Shown one piece after another: positions 42,276 to 49,614 of a DNA stretch of 49,614 nt. The notes beneath the pieces are model-generated. The model saw only the letters and a program-made list of their open reading frames with translations, was not told the origin of the DNA and did not search any database. The stretch spans positions 1-49,614 of the forward strand of contig REED01000092.1 of assembly GCA_007695225.1 (NCBI GenBank). The letters run 5' to 3'. The first letter of the stretch is position 1; each line of letters starts with the position of its first letter. Source of the DNA: Gemmatimonadales bacterium (GTDB lineage Bacteria; Gemmatimonadota; Gemmatimonadetes; Longimicrobiales; Gaopeijiaceae). The position numbers and the translations under genes were made by a program.

Positions 42276-42872
42276 GTGCCCGCCAGAGTTCCGCTCGTCG
42301 CCGTCCTCCTCCTCTTGGCGGGGTGCGGGGACGGTTCCGACCGGCCGGGGGCCGACCCCGAACCCGGAGGCAGCCCGGACAGGGGCGCCGAGGTGGGCGT
42401 TCCGGCGGGATCGGGGGCGGAGGGCCCGCCGGAGTTCACCCTCGCCCTCACCTTCACCCGAGATGAGGCTCCGGTTCAGGTCACCCGGAACGTGGAGATC
42501 CATCGGTCGCCAGGGATCTCCCAGGAGGAGAGCCTTCTTCGAGTCGCGCTGACGGCCCTCCTCCAGGGGCCCCTCCCGGAGGAGCGGGAGGCCGGCATCC
42601 ACTCCTTCTTCGGCCCCGGGACGGAAGGTCTGCTCCGCGACGTGTCCCTGCGGGGAGATACGGCGGTGGTGGACTTCGGCGATCTTCAGGCGGTGATCCC
42701 CAACGCCGGCTCCTCCACGGGCAGCTTCCACTTCCTGATGGAACTGAATGGGACGGTCTTCGCCGTTCCGGGATTGGAGGCGGTGGAGTACCGGATGGAC
42801 GGTTCCTGCGAGGCTTTCTGGAATTTCCTGCAGCGTGCGTGCCAAGTGATTCCCCGTCCCGGATCCGCCTAG
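42276..42872 (+). CDS. GerMN-domain lipoprotein
   Basis: A 198-residue lipoprotein: a short signal (PLVAVLLLLAG), lipobox LLAGC, then a Gly/Pro/Asp-rich linker and one GerMN domain (about residues 90-185). The domain is identified by ESLLRVALTALLQGPLPEE and the DTAVVDFGDL strand. GerMN domains occur in envelope proteins and probably bind a peptide or glycan; the role here is unknown. GTG at 42276 leaves a normal signal, with GAGGGAGGG upstream; a TTG at 42252 overlapping the SDR stop is the other choice. Confidence 0.75.
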   Translation: MPARVPLVAVLLLLAGCGDGSDRPGADPEPGGSPDRGAEVGVPAGSGAEGPPEFTLALTFTRDEAPVQVTRNVEIHRSPGISQEESLLRVALTALLQGPLPEEREAGIHSFFGPGTEGLLRDVSLRGDTAVVDFGDLQAVIPNAGSSTGSFHFLMELNGTVFAVPGLEAVEYRMDGSCEAFWNFLQRACQVIPRPGSA

Positions 42873-43100
42873 CAAACTGTTGAGTCGGAGATCCGCCGGC
42901 TCCGGGCGTTCCTTGCAGTGCCCCGCAGTACCCGGCTGGACCGGAAGGGAACGTCCGGACGCCGAGCCGGTATTCAGGCCCGTCAACGTTTCAGTGCGTC
43001 GAGCCGTCGGGCGGCCCCGGAATGTGCGGGGCTGAACCGCCTCTTCGCCTCTCACGGATCGTTCATCCATCGTTCCTCCGAAACCAGAGACCTTCCTTAC

Positions 43101-43568
43101 ATGGCCAACCGTTCCGTTCGTTTCGATACCACCGAGGGGTCCTTCCGGGCCGAGATCTTCGAGGACCAGGCCCCCATCACCACGAAGAACTTCATCGACC
43201 TGGTGGAAAAGGGATTCTACGACGGTATCTCGTTCCACCGGATCATCGAGGGATTCATGATCCAGGGCGGGTGCCCCGAGGGATCGGGACGGGGCGGGCC
43301 CGGCTACCAGATCGACGACGAGTTTCACCCGGAACTCCGGCATAGCGACGAGGGGATCCTTTCCATGGCCAACGCCGGTCCCAACACCGGAGGCTCCCAG
43401 TTCTTCATCACCCTGGCCGCCACCCCCTGGTTGGACGATCGCCATGCCGTTTTCGGGAAGGTGGTGGATGGGATGGAGGTGATCCGCAAGCTGGGCCAGG
43501 TGGAGACGGGACGGAATGATCGCCCGGTGGAGGACGTGGTGATGGAGAAGGTGGAACTGGTGGACTGA
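43101..43568 (+). CDS. Peptidyl-prolyl cis-trans isomerase (cyclophilin)
   Basis: A 155-residue cytoplasmic cyclophilin that speeds proline isomerisation during folding. Family motifs: [16 protein letters not shown] with the catalytic Arg, [11 protein letters not shown], and the closing [14 protein letters not shown]. The ATG at 43101 gives the standard length with no signal peptide; the upstream in-frame extension is Arg-rich and not conserved. It is followed 10 bases later by msrB, so both protein-repair functions may be co-transcribed. Confidence 0.93.
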   Translation: MANRSVRFDTTEGSFRAEIFEDQAPITTKNFIDLVEKGFYDGISFHRIIEGFMIQGGCPEGSGRGGPGYQIDDEFHPELRHSDEGILSMANAGPNTGGSQFFITLAATPWLDDRHAVFGKVVDGMEVIRKLGQVETGRNDRPVEDVVMEKVELVD

Positions 43569-43578
43569 GGAGGATTCC

Positions 43579-44064
43579 ATGGACGACGATCGCAGCGCGG
43601 AGGATCTCTCCGAACCGGGGAACCTCACCGAAGAGGAATGGCGGGCCCGACTTCCCCCGGAGGCCTTCCGGGTTACCCGGAAGAAGGGAACCGAGCGGGC
43701 GTTCTCGGGGGCCTACTGGGATGAGAAGCGGCCCGGGGTCTACCGTTGTGTCTGCTGCGATGCTCCCCTCTTCTCCTCGGAGGTCAAATTTGATTCCGGG
43801 ACCGGCTGGCCCTCCTTCTGGGATGTCGTGGATCCCTCAGCCGTGGAGGAGCGGGAGGACCGATCCTTCTTCATGCGGCGGACAGAGGTGGTGTGTGCCC
43901 GCTGCCACGCTCACCTGGGACACGTCTTCCCTGACGGTCCCGCTCCCACGGGCCTGAGATACTGCATCAACTCGGTGTCCCTCCATCTGGAGGAGGGGAA
44001 GCCGGGCGGGACGACGTCGGATCCGGATGAGCCGGGGGGGAACGCCACCCCCCGGGCGCTGTAG
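43579..44064 (+). CDS. msrB: Peptide-methionine (R)-S-oxide reductase
   Basis: A 161-residue MsrB that reduces methionine-R-sulfoxide in damaged proteins. The catalytic Cys129 is in RYCINSVSL, and the four zinc cysteines are in CVCCDAP and [18 protein letters not shown] is the substrate-binding block. The C-terminal 15 residues are a Gly/Pro tail outside the fold. GAGGA stands before the ATG. Confidence 0.95.
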   Translation: MDDDRSAEDLSEPGNLTEEEWRARLPPEAFRVTRKKGTERAFSGAYWDEKRPGVYRCVCCDAPLFSSEVKFDSGTGWPSFWDVVDPSAVEEREDRSFFMRRTEVVCARCHAHLGHVFPDGPAPTGLRYCINSVSLHLEEGKPGGTTSDPDEPGGNATPRAL

Positions 44065-44114
44065 GAAAGGGGATCCCACGGTCGGTTCCGGTTCCCAATC
44101 CGGGAGCCGTGCGC

Positions 44115-44146
44115 GGTCCCGATTCAACGAAACGAGAATCGGGGCC
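44115..44146 (+). terminator. Hairpin between msrB and the next gene
   Basis: GGTCCCGATTC (44115-44125) pairs over 11 positions, one a G-U, with GAATCGGGGCC (44136-44146) around a 10-base A-rich loop. No T-run follows, so it is a possible terminator or mRNA-stabilising hairpin only. Confidence 0.4.
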
Positions 44147-44175
44147 GCCCATCCCCCGTCCCAGCAGGAGTGCAT

Positions 44176-44763
44176 GTGAACAGGTGTAGGATACGTACGC
44201 GCAGGACGCCGACCCTTCGGAGGGGCCGGACTCCTCGGAGGGGCCGCGCATGGCCCGGCGTCGGCCTTCTCGTGGTGGTGGCGCTGGGTGTCCTGCCCGG
44301 GTGCGACGCCCTCTCCCGCCCCGAGGCCCAGGCTGCTCCGGCGGCGGCGGACCTACGCTCCCACTTTACCTTCCATGGCGACGTCTCCGTGGAGATGAGC
44401 GGGAACGTCGCTCAGGTGAAGGTGGTGGTGGACCCCGAACCCTACCGGCGAGGGGGGGATCTCTGGGCCAAGGCCACCCCGTACATCTTCCTTTTCTCCT
44501 CCTCCACCCGGGACGCCTTCGAGGCGCACCCCGGCCTGGGCGGGGTCAGGGTCATGATCCAGCACCCAAACGGGGACACCATGGCCCAGGCGCTCCTGAG
44601 TCGGGAAGTGCTCAGCGAGATGGGCTGGCGACAGGCGTTGAACCTCAGTGGTCTGGCCCGTCGGGATGGCACGGAACGCCCGGGTCGGATGCAGGATCTC
44701 GTCCGCTGGGGTGAGGATCGAACGGAATTCCAGTATAATCCGGACTACATCTCTTCCCCTTAG
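44176..44763 (+). CDS. Predicted lipoprotein, hypothetical
   Basis: A 195-residue secreted protein. Its N-terminus is unusually Arg-rich before the hydrophobic core (VGLLVVVALGVLPG) and the lipobox LPGC. The mature part looks beta-rich (TFHGDVSVEMSGNVAQVKVVV), with no recognised family. GTG at 44176 follows AGGAG by five bases; GTG at 44170 is an alternative. After its stop, GGCGGC-TGAA-GCCGCC (44775-44790) forms a short hairpin. Confidence 0.6.
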   Translation: MNRCRIRTRRTPTLRRGRTPRRGRAWPGVGLLVVVALGVLPGCDALSRPEAQAAPAAADLRSHFTFHGDVSVEMSGNVAQVKVVVDPEPYRRGGDLWAKATPYIFLFSSSTRDAFEAHPGLGGVRVMIQHPNGDTMAQALLSREVLSEMGWRQALNLSGLARRDGTERPGRMQDLVRWGEDRTEFQYNPDYISSP

Positions 44764-44855
44764 GCGGCAGAGGGGGCGGCTGAAGCCGCCTGCACCAAGC
44801 GGATCGGGAGAGGGTCCATTCTCCGTTCCATCCTTCGATTCCATCAGGACGATTC

Positions 44856-45872
44856 ATGGGCAAGACCATCACCGTGATCCCGGGAGACGGGATCGGGCCG
44901 GAAGTCACATCGGCCACGCTGGAAATCCTGGGTGCGGCCGGCGCGGACCTGGACTATGACGAGCAGGTGGCGGGGCTGGCTGGGCTGGAGGTTCACAAGA
45001 ACCCACTTCCCGAGACCACCCTCGAGTCCATCCGCCGAAACGGGGTCTGCCTGAAGGGTCCTCTCACCACTCCGGTGGGCACGGGCTTCCGGTCCATCAA
45101 TGTGGCCATCCGGAAGGAGTTCGACCTCTACGCCAATGTGCGCCCGGCCCTCTCCATGATCCCGGGGGGACGCTACGAGGACGTGGATCTGGTCCTCATC
45201 CGTGAGAACACGGAGGGACTCTACGTGGGTGTGGAGCACTACATCGGGCTGGGTGGTGACCCCCGGGCCGCCGCCGAGTCGGTGATGATCATCACCCGCT
45301 TCGGGGCGGAGCGCATCGTTCGGTACGCCTTCGACTACGCCCGAACCAACGGGCGAAAGAAGGTGACACTGGCCCACAAGGCGAACATCCTGAAGTATAC
45401 CCAGGGACTCTTCCTGGACGTGGGGCGCGAAGTAGCGAAGGAGTACGAGGGCCAGATCGAGTTCGAGGACCGGATCATCGACGCCACCGCCATGCAGCTT
45501 GTGGTGGATCCCCATCAGTTCGACGTGCTGGTCATGGAGAACATGTTCGGGGACATCCTCTCCGACTTGATGGCGGGGCTCGTGGGTGGGCTCGGGCTGG
45601 CTCCGGCCGGGAACATCGGGAAGGATGCCTCCATGTTCGAGGCGGTCCACGGTTCCGCCCCCGACATCGCCGGTCAGGGGGTGGCGAACCCCAGTTCCCT
45701 GGCCCTCTCGGCCGCCATGCTCCTGGACCACATCGGGCAGGCGGAACCCGCGACACGGATCAGGAACGCCATCCGGAAGACCCTGCAGACTCCCGAGACC
45801 CGGACCCGGGACGCAGGAGGCACGGCCGGGACGGCGGAATATACCCGGGCCGTCCTGGCGAACCTGGAGTGA
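44856..45872 (+). CDS. NAD-dependent isocitrate/isopropylmalate dehydrogenase
   Basis: A 338-residue beta-decarboxylating dehydrogenase. Substrate and metal motifs are PGDGIGPEV at the start, the [11 protein letters not shown] loop typical of NAD-isocitrate dehydrogenases, and the Asp-rich [25 protein letters not shown] closes the site. IDH3-like features make isocitrate the more probable substrate than 3-isopropylmalate; homoisocitrate cannot be excluded. Length fits the short IDH/IMDH type. No leuCD genes are adjacent, which slightly favours a citric acid cycle role with fumarase in the same window. Confidence 0.88.
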   Translation: MGKTITVIPGDGIGPEVTSATLEILGAAGADLDYDEQVAGLAGLEVHKNPLPETTLESIRRNGVCLKGPLTTPVGTGFRSINVAIRKEFDLYANVRPALSMIPGGRYEDVDLVLIRENTEGLYVGVEHYIGLGGDPRAAAESVMIITRFGAERIVRYAFDYARTNGRKKVTLAHKANILKYTQGLFLDVGREVAKEYEGQIEFEDRIIDATAMQLVVDPHQFDVLVMENMFGDILSDLMAGLVGGLGLAPAGNIGKDASMFEAVHGSAPDIAGQGVANPSSLALSAAMLLDHIGQAEPATRIRNAIRKTLQTPETRTRDAGGTAGTAEYTRAVLANLE

Positions 45873-45876
45873 TCGG

Positions 45877-46269
45877 ATGGTAAAGCGACGGGAAACGGAC
45901 TGGAGCCATCGCCTTCCCGAGGAGGTGGTATGCCTCCGATGCCTGCGCCCCACCCCCGCGGCCGACCTGGATCGGCTCCTGTGGTGCCCGGAGTGCGTGG
46001 AATCAGCCCGGAGTCGGGCCACCCGCATCGGTTGGTGGTCCGGTGGAGGGCTGGCCGTCCTTCTGGCCCTCTACATCTGGTTCGGCATCCAGCCGGACCC
46101 CGGGCACATCCCCCAGCTTTGGGCGGCCACCCTGGCTGTGGCGTTCTACCTCGGGGGGCGGATCGCCCGGGAACTCTCCTTCGGGATCATGCGGCTCCGG
46201 AACCGGCCAGCGGTGGAGGCCACTCCCTCCGGGGTCACCCCCGGATCCTCGTCTCCCACTGAGGAGTAG
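45877..46269 (+). CDS. Small zinc-ribbon membrane protein, hypothetical
   Basis: A 130-residue protein. The N-terminus has a CxxC-(17)-CxxC ribbon (VCLRC and WCPEC), followed by two membrane helices (about residues 52-71 and 79-95) and a charged, Pro/Ser-rich tail. No family is recognised. It begins 4 bases after the dehydrogenase stop, so it is probably co-transcribed, though no functional link is visible. Confidence 0.65.
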   Translation: MVKRRETDWSHRLPEEVVCLRCLRPTPAADLDRLLWCPECVESARSRATRIGWWSGGGLAVLLALYIWFGIQPDPGHIPQLWAATLAVAFYLGGRIARELSFGIMRLRNRPAVEATPSGVTPGSSSPTEE

Positions 46270-46366
46270 TCAGGGGTCGGGTCGGACGGACCTCCTCTTC
46301 CTCGCACGGTGGGCGCCCATGGGTGGCCTCCGCAAGGTATTCTCAAGTCAACAGGATCGGGTACCC

Positions 46367-47551
46367 ATGGCTGCCAAGTTCCAGGGCGTCGACTTCTACG
46401 ACCTCGATTCCCTCCTCTCCGACGAGGAGCGGATGATCCGTGAGACGGTGCGGGGGTGGGTGGATGACCGGGTCCTCCCCCTCATCCAGGACGCCTATAT
46501 CGAACGACGCTTCCCTTCCGAACTCATTCCCGAGATGGGGGAGTTGGGGATGCTGGGGGCGAACCTTCCCGAAGAGTACGGCTGTGCAGGCCTCAACAAC
46601 GTGGCCTACGGAATCATCATGCAGGAGTTGGAACGGGGGGATTCGGGGATTCGTTCCTTTGCCTCGGTTCAGGGCGCGCTGGTCATGTATCCCATCTTCG
46701 CCTTCGGAAGCGAGGAACAGCGCCGGGAGTGGCTGCCGGGGCTGGCCTCGGGGGAGAAGATCGGGTGTTTCGGCCTCACCGAGCCGGACTACGGTTCCAA
46801 CCCCGGGGGGATGATCACCACAGCCCGGGAGACCGGGGACGGATGGGTCCTGAACGGGACCAAGATGTGGATCACCAACGGGTCCATGGCCGATGTGGCG
46901 GTGGTCTGGGCCCAGACCGGGGAGATCGGGGACGCAAAGGGGATCCGGGGATTCGTGGTTCCCACCGACACCCCGGGGTTCTCCGCCCGGGACCAGAAGG
47001 GGAAGCTCTCGCTGCTTGCATCCGACACCAGTGAGCTCCATCTCGAGGATGTGGAACTCCCGGGGTCGGCCCTCATGCCCGAGACCGGGGGGCTCAAGAG
47101 CCCCCTCATGTGTCTCACCCAGGCCCGGTACGGGATCGCCTGGGGTGCCGTGGGGGCCGCCATGGCCTGCTACGATGAGTCCCTGCGATACGCCGGGGAG
47201 CGGGTCATGTTCGACGGCCCCATCGCCGGAAAGCAGATCCAGCAGGTGCGCCTGGCGGAGATGGTCACCGGAATCACCCAGGGCCAGCTCATGGCCCTCC
47301 AGCTCGGCCGGCTCAAGGATGCAGGGACCATGAAGCCCCGGCAGGTCTCCATGGCGAAGCGGGCGAATGTGGACATGGCCTGCGAGGTAGCCCGGGAGGC
47401 CCGCCGCCTCCTGGGGGGCAACGGCATCCTGGTGGAATACGCCGCCATGCGCCACATGGCCAACCTGGAGTCGGTCTATACCTATGAGGGGACCCACGAC
47501 ATCCACGGGCTCATCCTGGGCCAGGCTGTCACCGGGCTCTCCGCCTACTGA
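46367..47551 (+). CDS. Acyl-CoA dehydrogenase, glutaryl-CoA-dehydrogenase-like
   Basis: A 394-residue flavoprotein. ACAD motifs are GCFGLTEPDYGSNPGG (FAD/substrate), KMWITNGSMADV, and the catalytic Glu374 in YEGTHDIHGLILG, the position used by glutaryl-CoA and short-chain members. RMLGGNGILVEYAAMRH-type sequence near the end matches the glutaryl-CoA branch. It should oxidise an acyl-CoA in lysine/tryptophan breakdown or another acyl pathway. The ATG at 46367 is chosen by family start; upstream in-frame sequence is the shadow of the preceding gene. Confidence 0.9.
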   Translation: MAAKFQGVDFYDLDSLLSDEERMIRETVRGWVDDRVLPLIQDAYIERRFPSELIPEMGELGMLGANLPEEYGCAGLNNVAYGIIMQELERGDSGIRSFASVQGALVMYPIFAFGSEEQRREWLPGLASGEKIGCFGLTEPDYGSNPGGMITTARETGDGWVLNGTKMWITNGSMADVAVVWAQTGEIGDAKGIRGFVVPTDTPGFSARDQKGKLSLLASDTSELHLEDVELPGSALMPETGGLKSPLMCLTQARYGIAWGAVGAAMACYDESLRYAGERVMFDGPIAGKQIQQVRLAEMVTGITQGQLMALQLGRLKDAGTMKPRQVSMAKRANVDMACEVAREARRLLGGNGILVEYAAMRHMANLESVYTYEGTHDIHGLILGQAVTGLSAY

Positions 47552-47560
47552 GGGGAAGGG

Positions 47561-47860
47561 ATGCGCCAGGTGGGAGAGGAGGAGTCCGGAGAGCGCCGGC
47601 TCGGGGACCAGGAGCCCGGAGAGCGCCGGCTCGGGGACCAGGAGCCCTTCGCCACGATCCGCGCCTTCCCGAGGCGCTTCGCTTGGGGGGTTCCCCTGGT
47701 CTTCCTGGTCTCCATCGGCGCGGGGCTGACCCTGGTGCCCCGGAGCCTGTCCCTGGCCATAGCGGTGCAGCTCGGAGTGCAGACCGTGGGCCTCCTCTGG
47801 CTCTACGTCCCTGCGCTCCGGAACCGGATGAAGTTGGAGAGCCGGCCCGAAGAGGGTTGA
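47561..47860 (+). CDS. Small membrane protein with duplicated N-terminal segment
   Basis: A 99-residue protein. Residues about 9-28 hold an exact tandem duplication of GERRLGDQEP, encoded by a 30-base repeat. Two membrane helices follow (about 42-58 and 66-84), with a short charged tail. No family is named with confidence. AGGGGAAGGG stands directly before the ATG and the gene lies 9 bases after the acyl-CoA dehydrogenase, as an operon. Confidence 0.65.
   Translation: MRQVGEEESGERRLGDQEPGERRLGDQEPFATIRAFPRRFAWGVPLVFLVSIGAGLTLVPRSLSLAIAVQLGVQTVGLLWLYVPALRNRMKLESRPEEG
47586..47645 (+). repeat. Exact 30-bp tandem repeat, two units, in frame
   Basis: 47586-47615 and 47616-47645 are identical copies. 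The period is a multiple of three, so the frame is preserved and ten residues are duplicated in the encoded protein. Confidence 0.9.
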
Positions 47861-48000
47861 CGGATTCCAACGCCCCCCTAGCTTTAGACGCTGCAGATCC
47901 GGGGCGACAGAACATGGGGGAAGGATCCCGACCGCCCTTGGGGTCGGATCACGGGGGGACGGGCATCGTGTTGGGTCCCCGCTCTTCGTCTGCAGGACAC

Positions 48001-48073
<73 letters not shown>

Positions 48074-48102
48074 CTTCGGTAAAGGCAATCAGGACAACAC
48101 GA

Positions 48103-48139
48103 AACAGCCCCCTCCGGCATGGCGCCGGAGGGGGCTGTT
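48103..48139. terminator. Bidirectional terminator between tRNA-Lys and the barrel gene
   Basis: A perfect 16-bp inverted repeat: 48103-48118 pairs with 48124-48139 around a 5-base loop. A short A-run on the left gives a T-run on the minus strand, and TT follows on the plus strand. It lies between converging genes and suits both. Confidence 0.8.
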
Positions 48140-48346
48140 CAGATGGGAGGGGTTCCGGGTTGGGACTCAGCGATCCGGGTGCCGCTCTCCACGGGGTGTC
48201 ATGCCCGACCGGGAGGGGGACAACGTCGCGTCCTCCCCTGGCACAGTAGCTTCTTCCGTTTCCCCTCCCACGCCAGCCACTGCAGTAGGTCAGGTCCGGG
48301 AACGGCGCTCCCCCCAACGCCGCCGGTCATCCTCCGGGAGTGCCTA

Positions 48347-49614
48347 TCAGTTCAGGAAGGCCGGGGCATACCCGGCCACGTCGAACTGACGGGTGAACTT
48401 CACCACGAAGGTCCGCTCCGCCGGGGCCATGGCTTCCCGCGGGAGCATCCCCACGATTCCGTTCACATCCAGCGTCTGCCGCTCGTTGTAGACCAGGAAG
48501 AGCCCCGTCCCCGCCGTGTTCAGCCATCCGAAGCGGAGGTTTCCGGTCCAGAGGCCCGTCTGGTCGCTGTACTGGACCAACGACTGGACGAACACCGAGG
48601 GGTTGAAGGAGTAGCGGACCCGGACCCGACTCAGGGTGGTGTCCAGCTCCCCCTCGGGGAGACGGATCCGGTTGTGGTTCACCTGGACATTCCCGGTGAG
48701 GGCATCGCCGCGCTGCACCGAGACGGAGGCGAAGCCGCCCCGCCGATCGCCGGAGAAGAAGCTTCCCCAGTCCACGCCGGAGCGGAAGACCACCGGGACC
48801 GCCGGATTGGTGTTGAAGCGCCAGGCCGCCGTCCAGCCCCGGTAGGTACCGGCGGGGATCACCAGCTCCGAGCCGGTGATCCGGAAGGGCCGGCTCAAGC
48901 CCTCGAGCTGCCAGTCGAAAGCGGGGCTGAAGAAGGTCCCGTTCTCGAACTCGATGTGGGAATCCACGTGCCAGTCTTCCGTTTCCTTGAAGCCGTCCAG
49001 GCTGTGGGAGACGCGGTACCGGGCGTGGGGGCGAAGCTCCCGGAGCCACGAGATCTGCGGGACCCGGTAGTAGTTCATGGTGAAGATGGAGACCTCCTCG
49101 AACCCGCGGCGCCGGACGAACCCGACCTCGGGGTTGAAGTTGTCGCCCACCCGGTTGTAGTCGGTGGAGATCCGCCAGTCCCGATTCTGGAAGCTGGCAC
49201 CCAGGAGGACCGCTTCCCGGCTCCCCTCGAGGCCCGGGGTGTCGGTGAGCCCTGCGGTTCCGTTCAACGTGATGGCCTCCCCGATTCCCCAGCGGGCATC
49301 GGCGGCGTACGTCCGACCATAGTCATCGGAGTCCCGGGCGGAGATACGGGAAGTTGCGATGGCCCCGATCCGGGAGCGATTGGGTAGCTGCTGCGCCACG
49401 CGGAGGACGGTGAAGTGGTTTGGGTCTTGCACCCCATCCATCCCTCCGGTGTGCATCTGGACGAGCCCGATGTCCGTGCGTCCCACCCGTCCTGAGAGGC
49501 GGGTTCCCCACCGGATGGGGACCTGGCGCCCTCCCGGGGCGACCCCGATGCGCCGAGAATGGAACATCTGGGCCGATCCCGAAGAGCCCACCTGGAAGAG
49601 CCCGGAGTTCTCCA
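48347..49614 (-). CDS. DUF5916-type outer-membrane protein, C-terminal part (cut by window edge)
   Basis: At least 421 residues at the C-terminus of a larger protein whose start lies beyond the right edge; the frame is open to the last base. The visible part begins ENSGLFQVGS and MFHSRRIG, the junction seen in DUF5916 proteins after an N-terminal carbohydrate-binding-like domain. It then continues as an outer-membrane barrel of alternating hydrophobic strands with YNRVGDNFNPEVGFVRR. Many strands end in aromatic girdles. Its role is unknown; such proteins occur with secreted hydrolases. It converges with tRNA-Lys at a shared terminator. Confidence 0.82.
   Translation of the reverse strand, partial: ENSGLFQVGSSGSAQMFHSRRIGVAPGGRQVPIRWGTRLSGRVGRTDIGLVQMHTGGMDGVQDPNHFTVLRVAQQLPNRSRIGAIATSRISARDSDDYGRTYAADARWGIGEAITLNGTAGLTDTPGLEGSREAVLLGASFQNRDWRISTDYNRVGDNFNPEVGFVRRRGFEEVSIFTMNYYRVPQISWLRELRPHARYRVSHSLDGFKETEDWHVDSHIEFENGTFFSPAFDWQLEGLSRPFRITGSELVIPAGTYRGWTAAWRFNTNPAVPVVFRSGVDWGSFFSGDRRGGFASVSVQRGDALTGNVQVNHNRIRLPEGELDTTLSRVRVRYSFNPSVFVQSLVQYSDQTGLWTGNLRFGWLNTAGTGLFLVYNERQTLDVNGIVGMLPREAMAPAERTFVVKFTRQFDVAGYAPAFLN

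Noticed and set aside
42918-43100. Upstream extension of the cyclophilin as a targeting peptide
   Set aside because: Arg/Ser-rich sequence without a hydrophobic core or cleavage site; the ATG at 43101 gives the usual cytoplasmic length.
44775-44790. GGCGGC-TGAA-GCCGCC as a strong terminator
   Set aside because: The stem is only six bases and no T-run follows, so it is mentioned with the neighbouring gene only.
47927-47953. GATCC-type inverted repeat upstream of tRNA-Lys as a terminator or operator
   Set aside because: Pairing is interrupted by a bulge and there is no T-run; it could be chance in this base composition.

Overview
The window is 49.6 kb of very GC-rich, densely coded bacterial chromosome with no insertion sequence, prophage, CRISPR array or plasmid signature. 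Several traits point to a Gram-negative, probably aerobic, member of Gemmatimonadota or a near relative: an MlaD protein and TonB-dependent and DUF5916 outer-membrane barrels, many lipoproteins with clear lipoboxes, frequent GTG starts, and ATGA/GTGA stop-start overlaps. No rRNA or phylogenetic marker is present, so the phylum is inferred from general character only.

Layout. 1-10.3 kb: MlaD lipid-transport protein (near the left edge), Nudix hydrolase, a tandem pair of pyridine-nucleotide flavoproteins (ferredoxin-NADP reductase type 2 and thioredoxin reductase), two divergent short-chain dehydrogenases (one resembling pteridine reductase), a secreted S15 X-Pro peptidase, then fumarase C overlapping endonuclease IV. 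10.3-13.1 kb: a candidate structured RNA (6S-like) with its own promoter and terminator, followed by a pterin block: a PTPS of the eukaryote-like Cys-x5-HGH type, FolE, an SDR and a QueD-type Cys-x3-HGH paralogue. The first three genes overlap by ATGA and look like a GTP to tetrahydrobiopterin-like route. 13.1-23.2 kb: zinc-ribbon/degenerate methyltransferase, TPR, OsmC and acyl-CoA ligase genes, CutA, TPR, then a tightly coupled run of macro-domain protein, membrane-anchored transglutaminase, ABC ATPase, ABC permease and a Dph6-like ATP pyrophosphatase. 23.2-30.8 kb: small membrane proteins, DUF445 membrane protein with an upstream lipoprotein, dicarboxylate symporter, DUF1499 and SIMPL proteins, and a sugar-nucleotidyltransferase. 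30.8-36.2 kb: lipoproteins and a TonB-dependent receptor. 36.2-41.3 kb: a DRE-TIM (LeuA/HMGL-like) enzyme, PhoB, PhoR and PhoU. 41.3-49.6 kb: SDR, GerMN lipoprotein, cyclophilin, MsrB, another lipoprotein, an isocitrate/isopropylmalate dehydrogenase, glutaryl-CoA-dehydrogenase-like enzyme, tRNA-Lys(CTT), and a DUF5916 barrel running off the right edge.

Most interesting items. (1) The pterin block, with two PTPS paralogues distinguishable by their catalytic Cys spacing. (2) The 6S-like RNA directly before it. (3) A symmetrical divergent control region between the TonB receptor and the phoBR-linked genes. Two GTTAC boxes face each way, and each inner box ends exactly 10 nt before a -10-like hexamer, which is the geometry of PhoB-dependent promoters. 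(4) A set of short, unrelated tandem-repeat arrays sitting on or just after stop codons.
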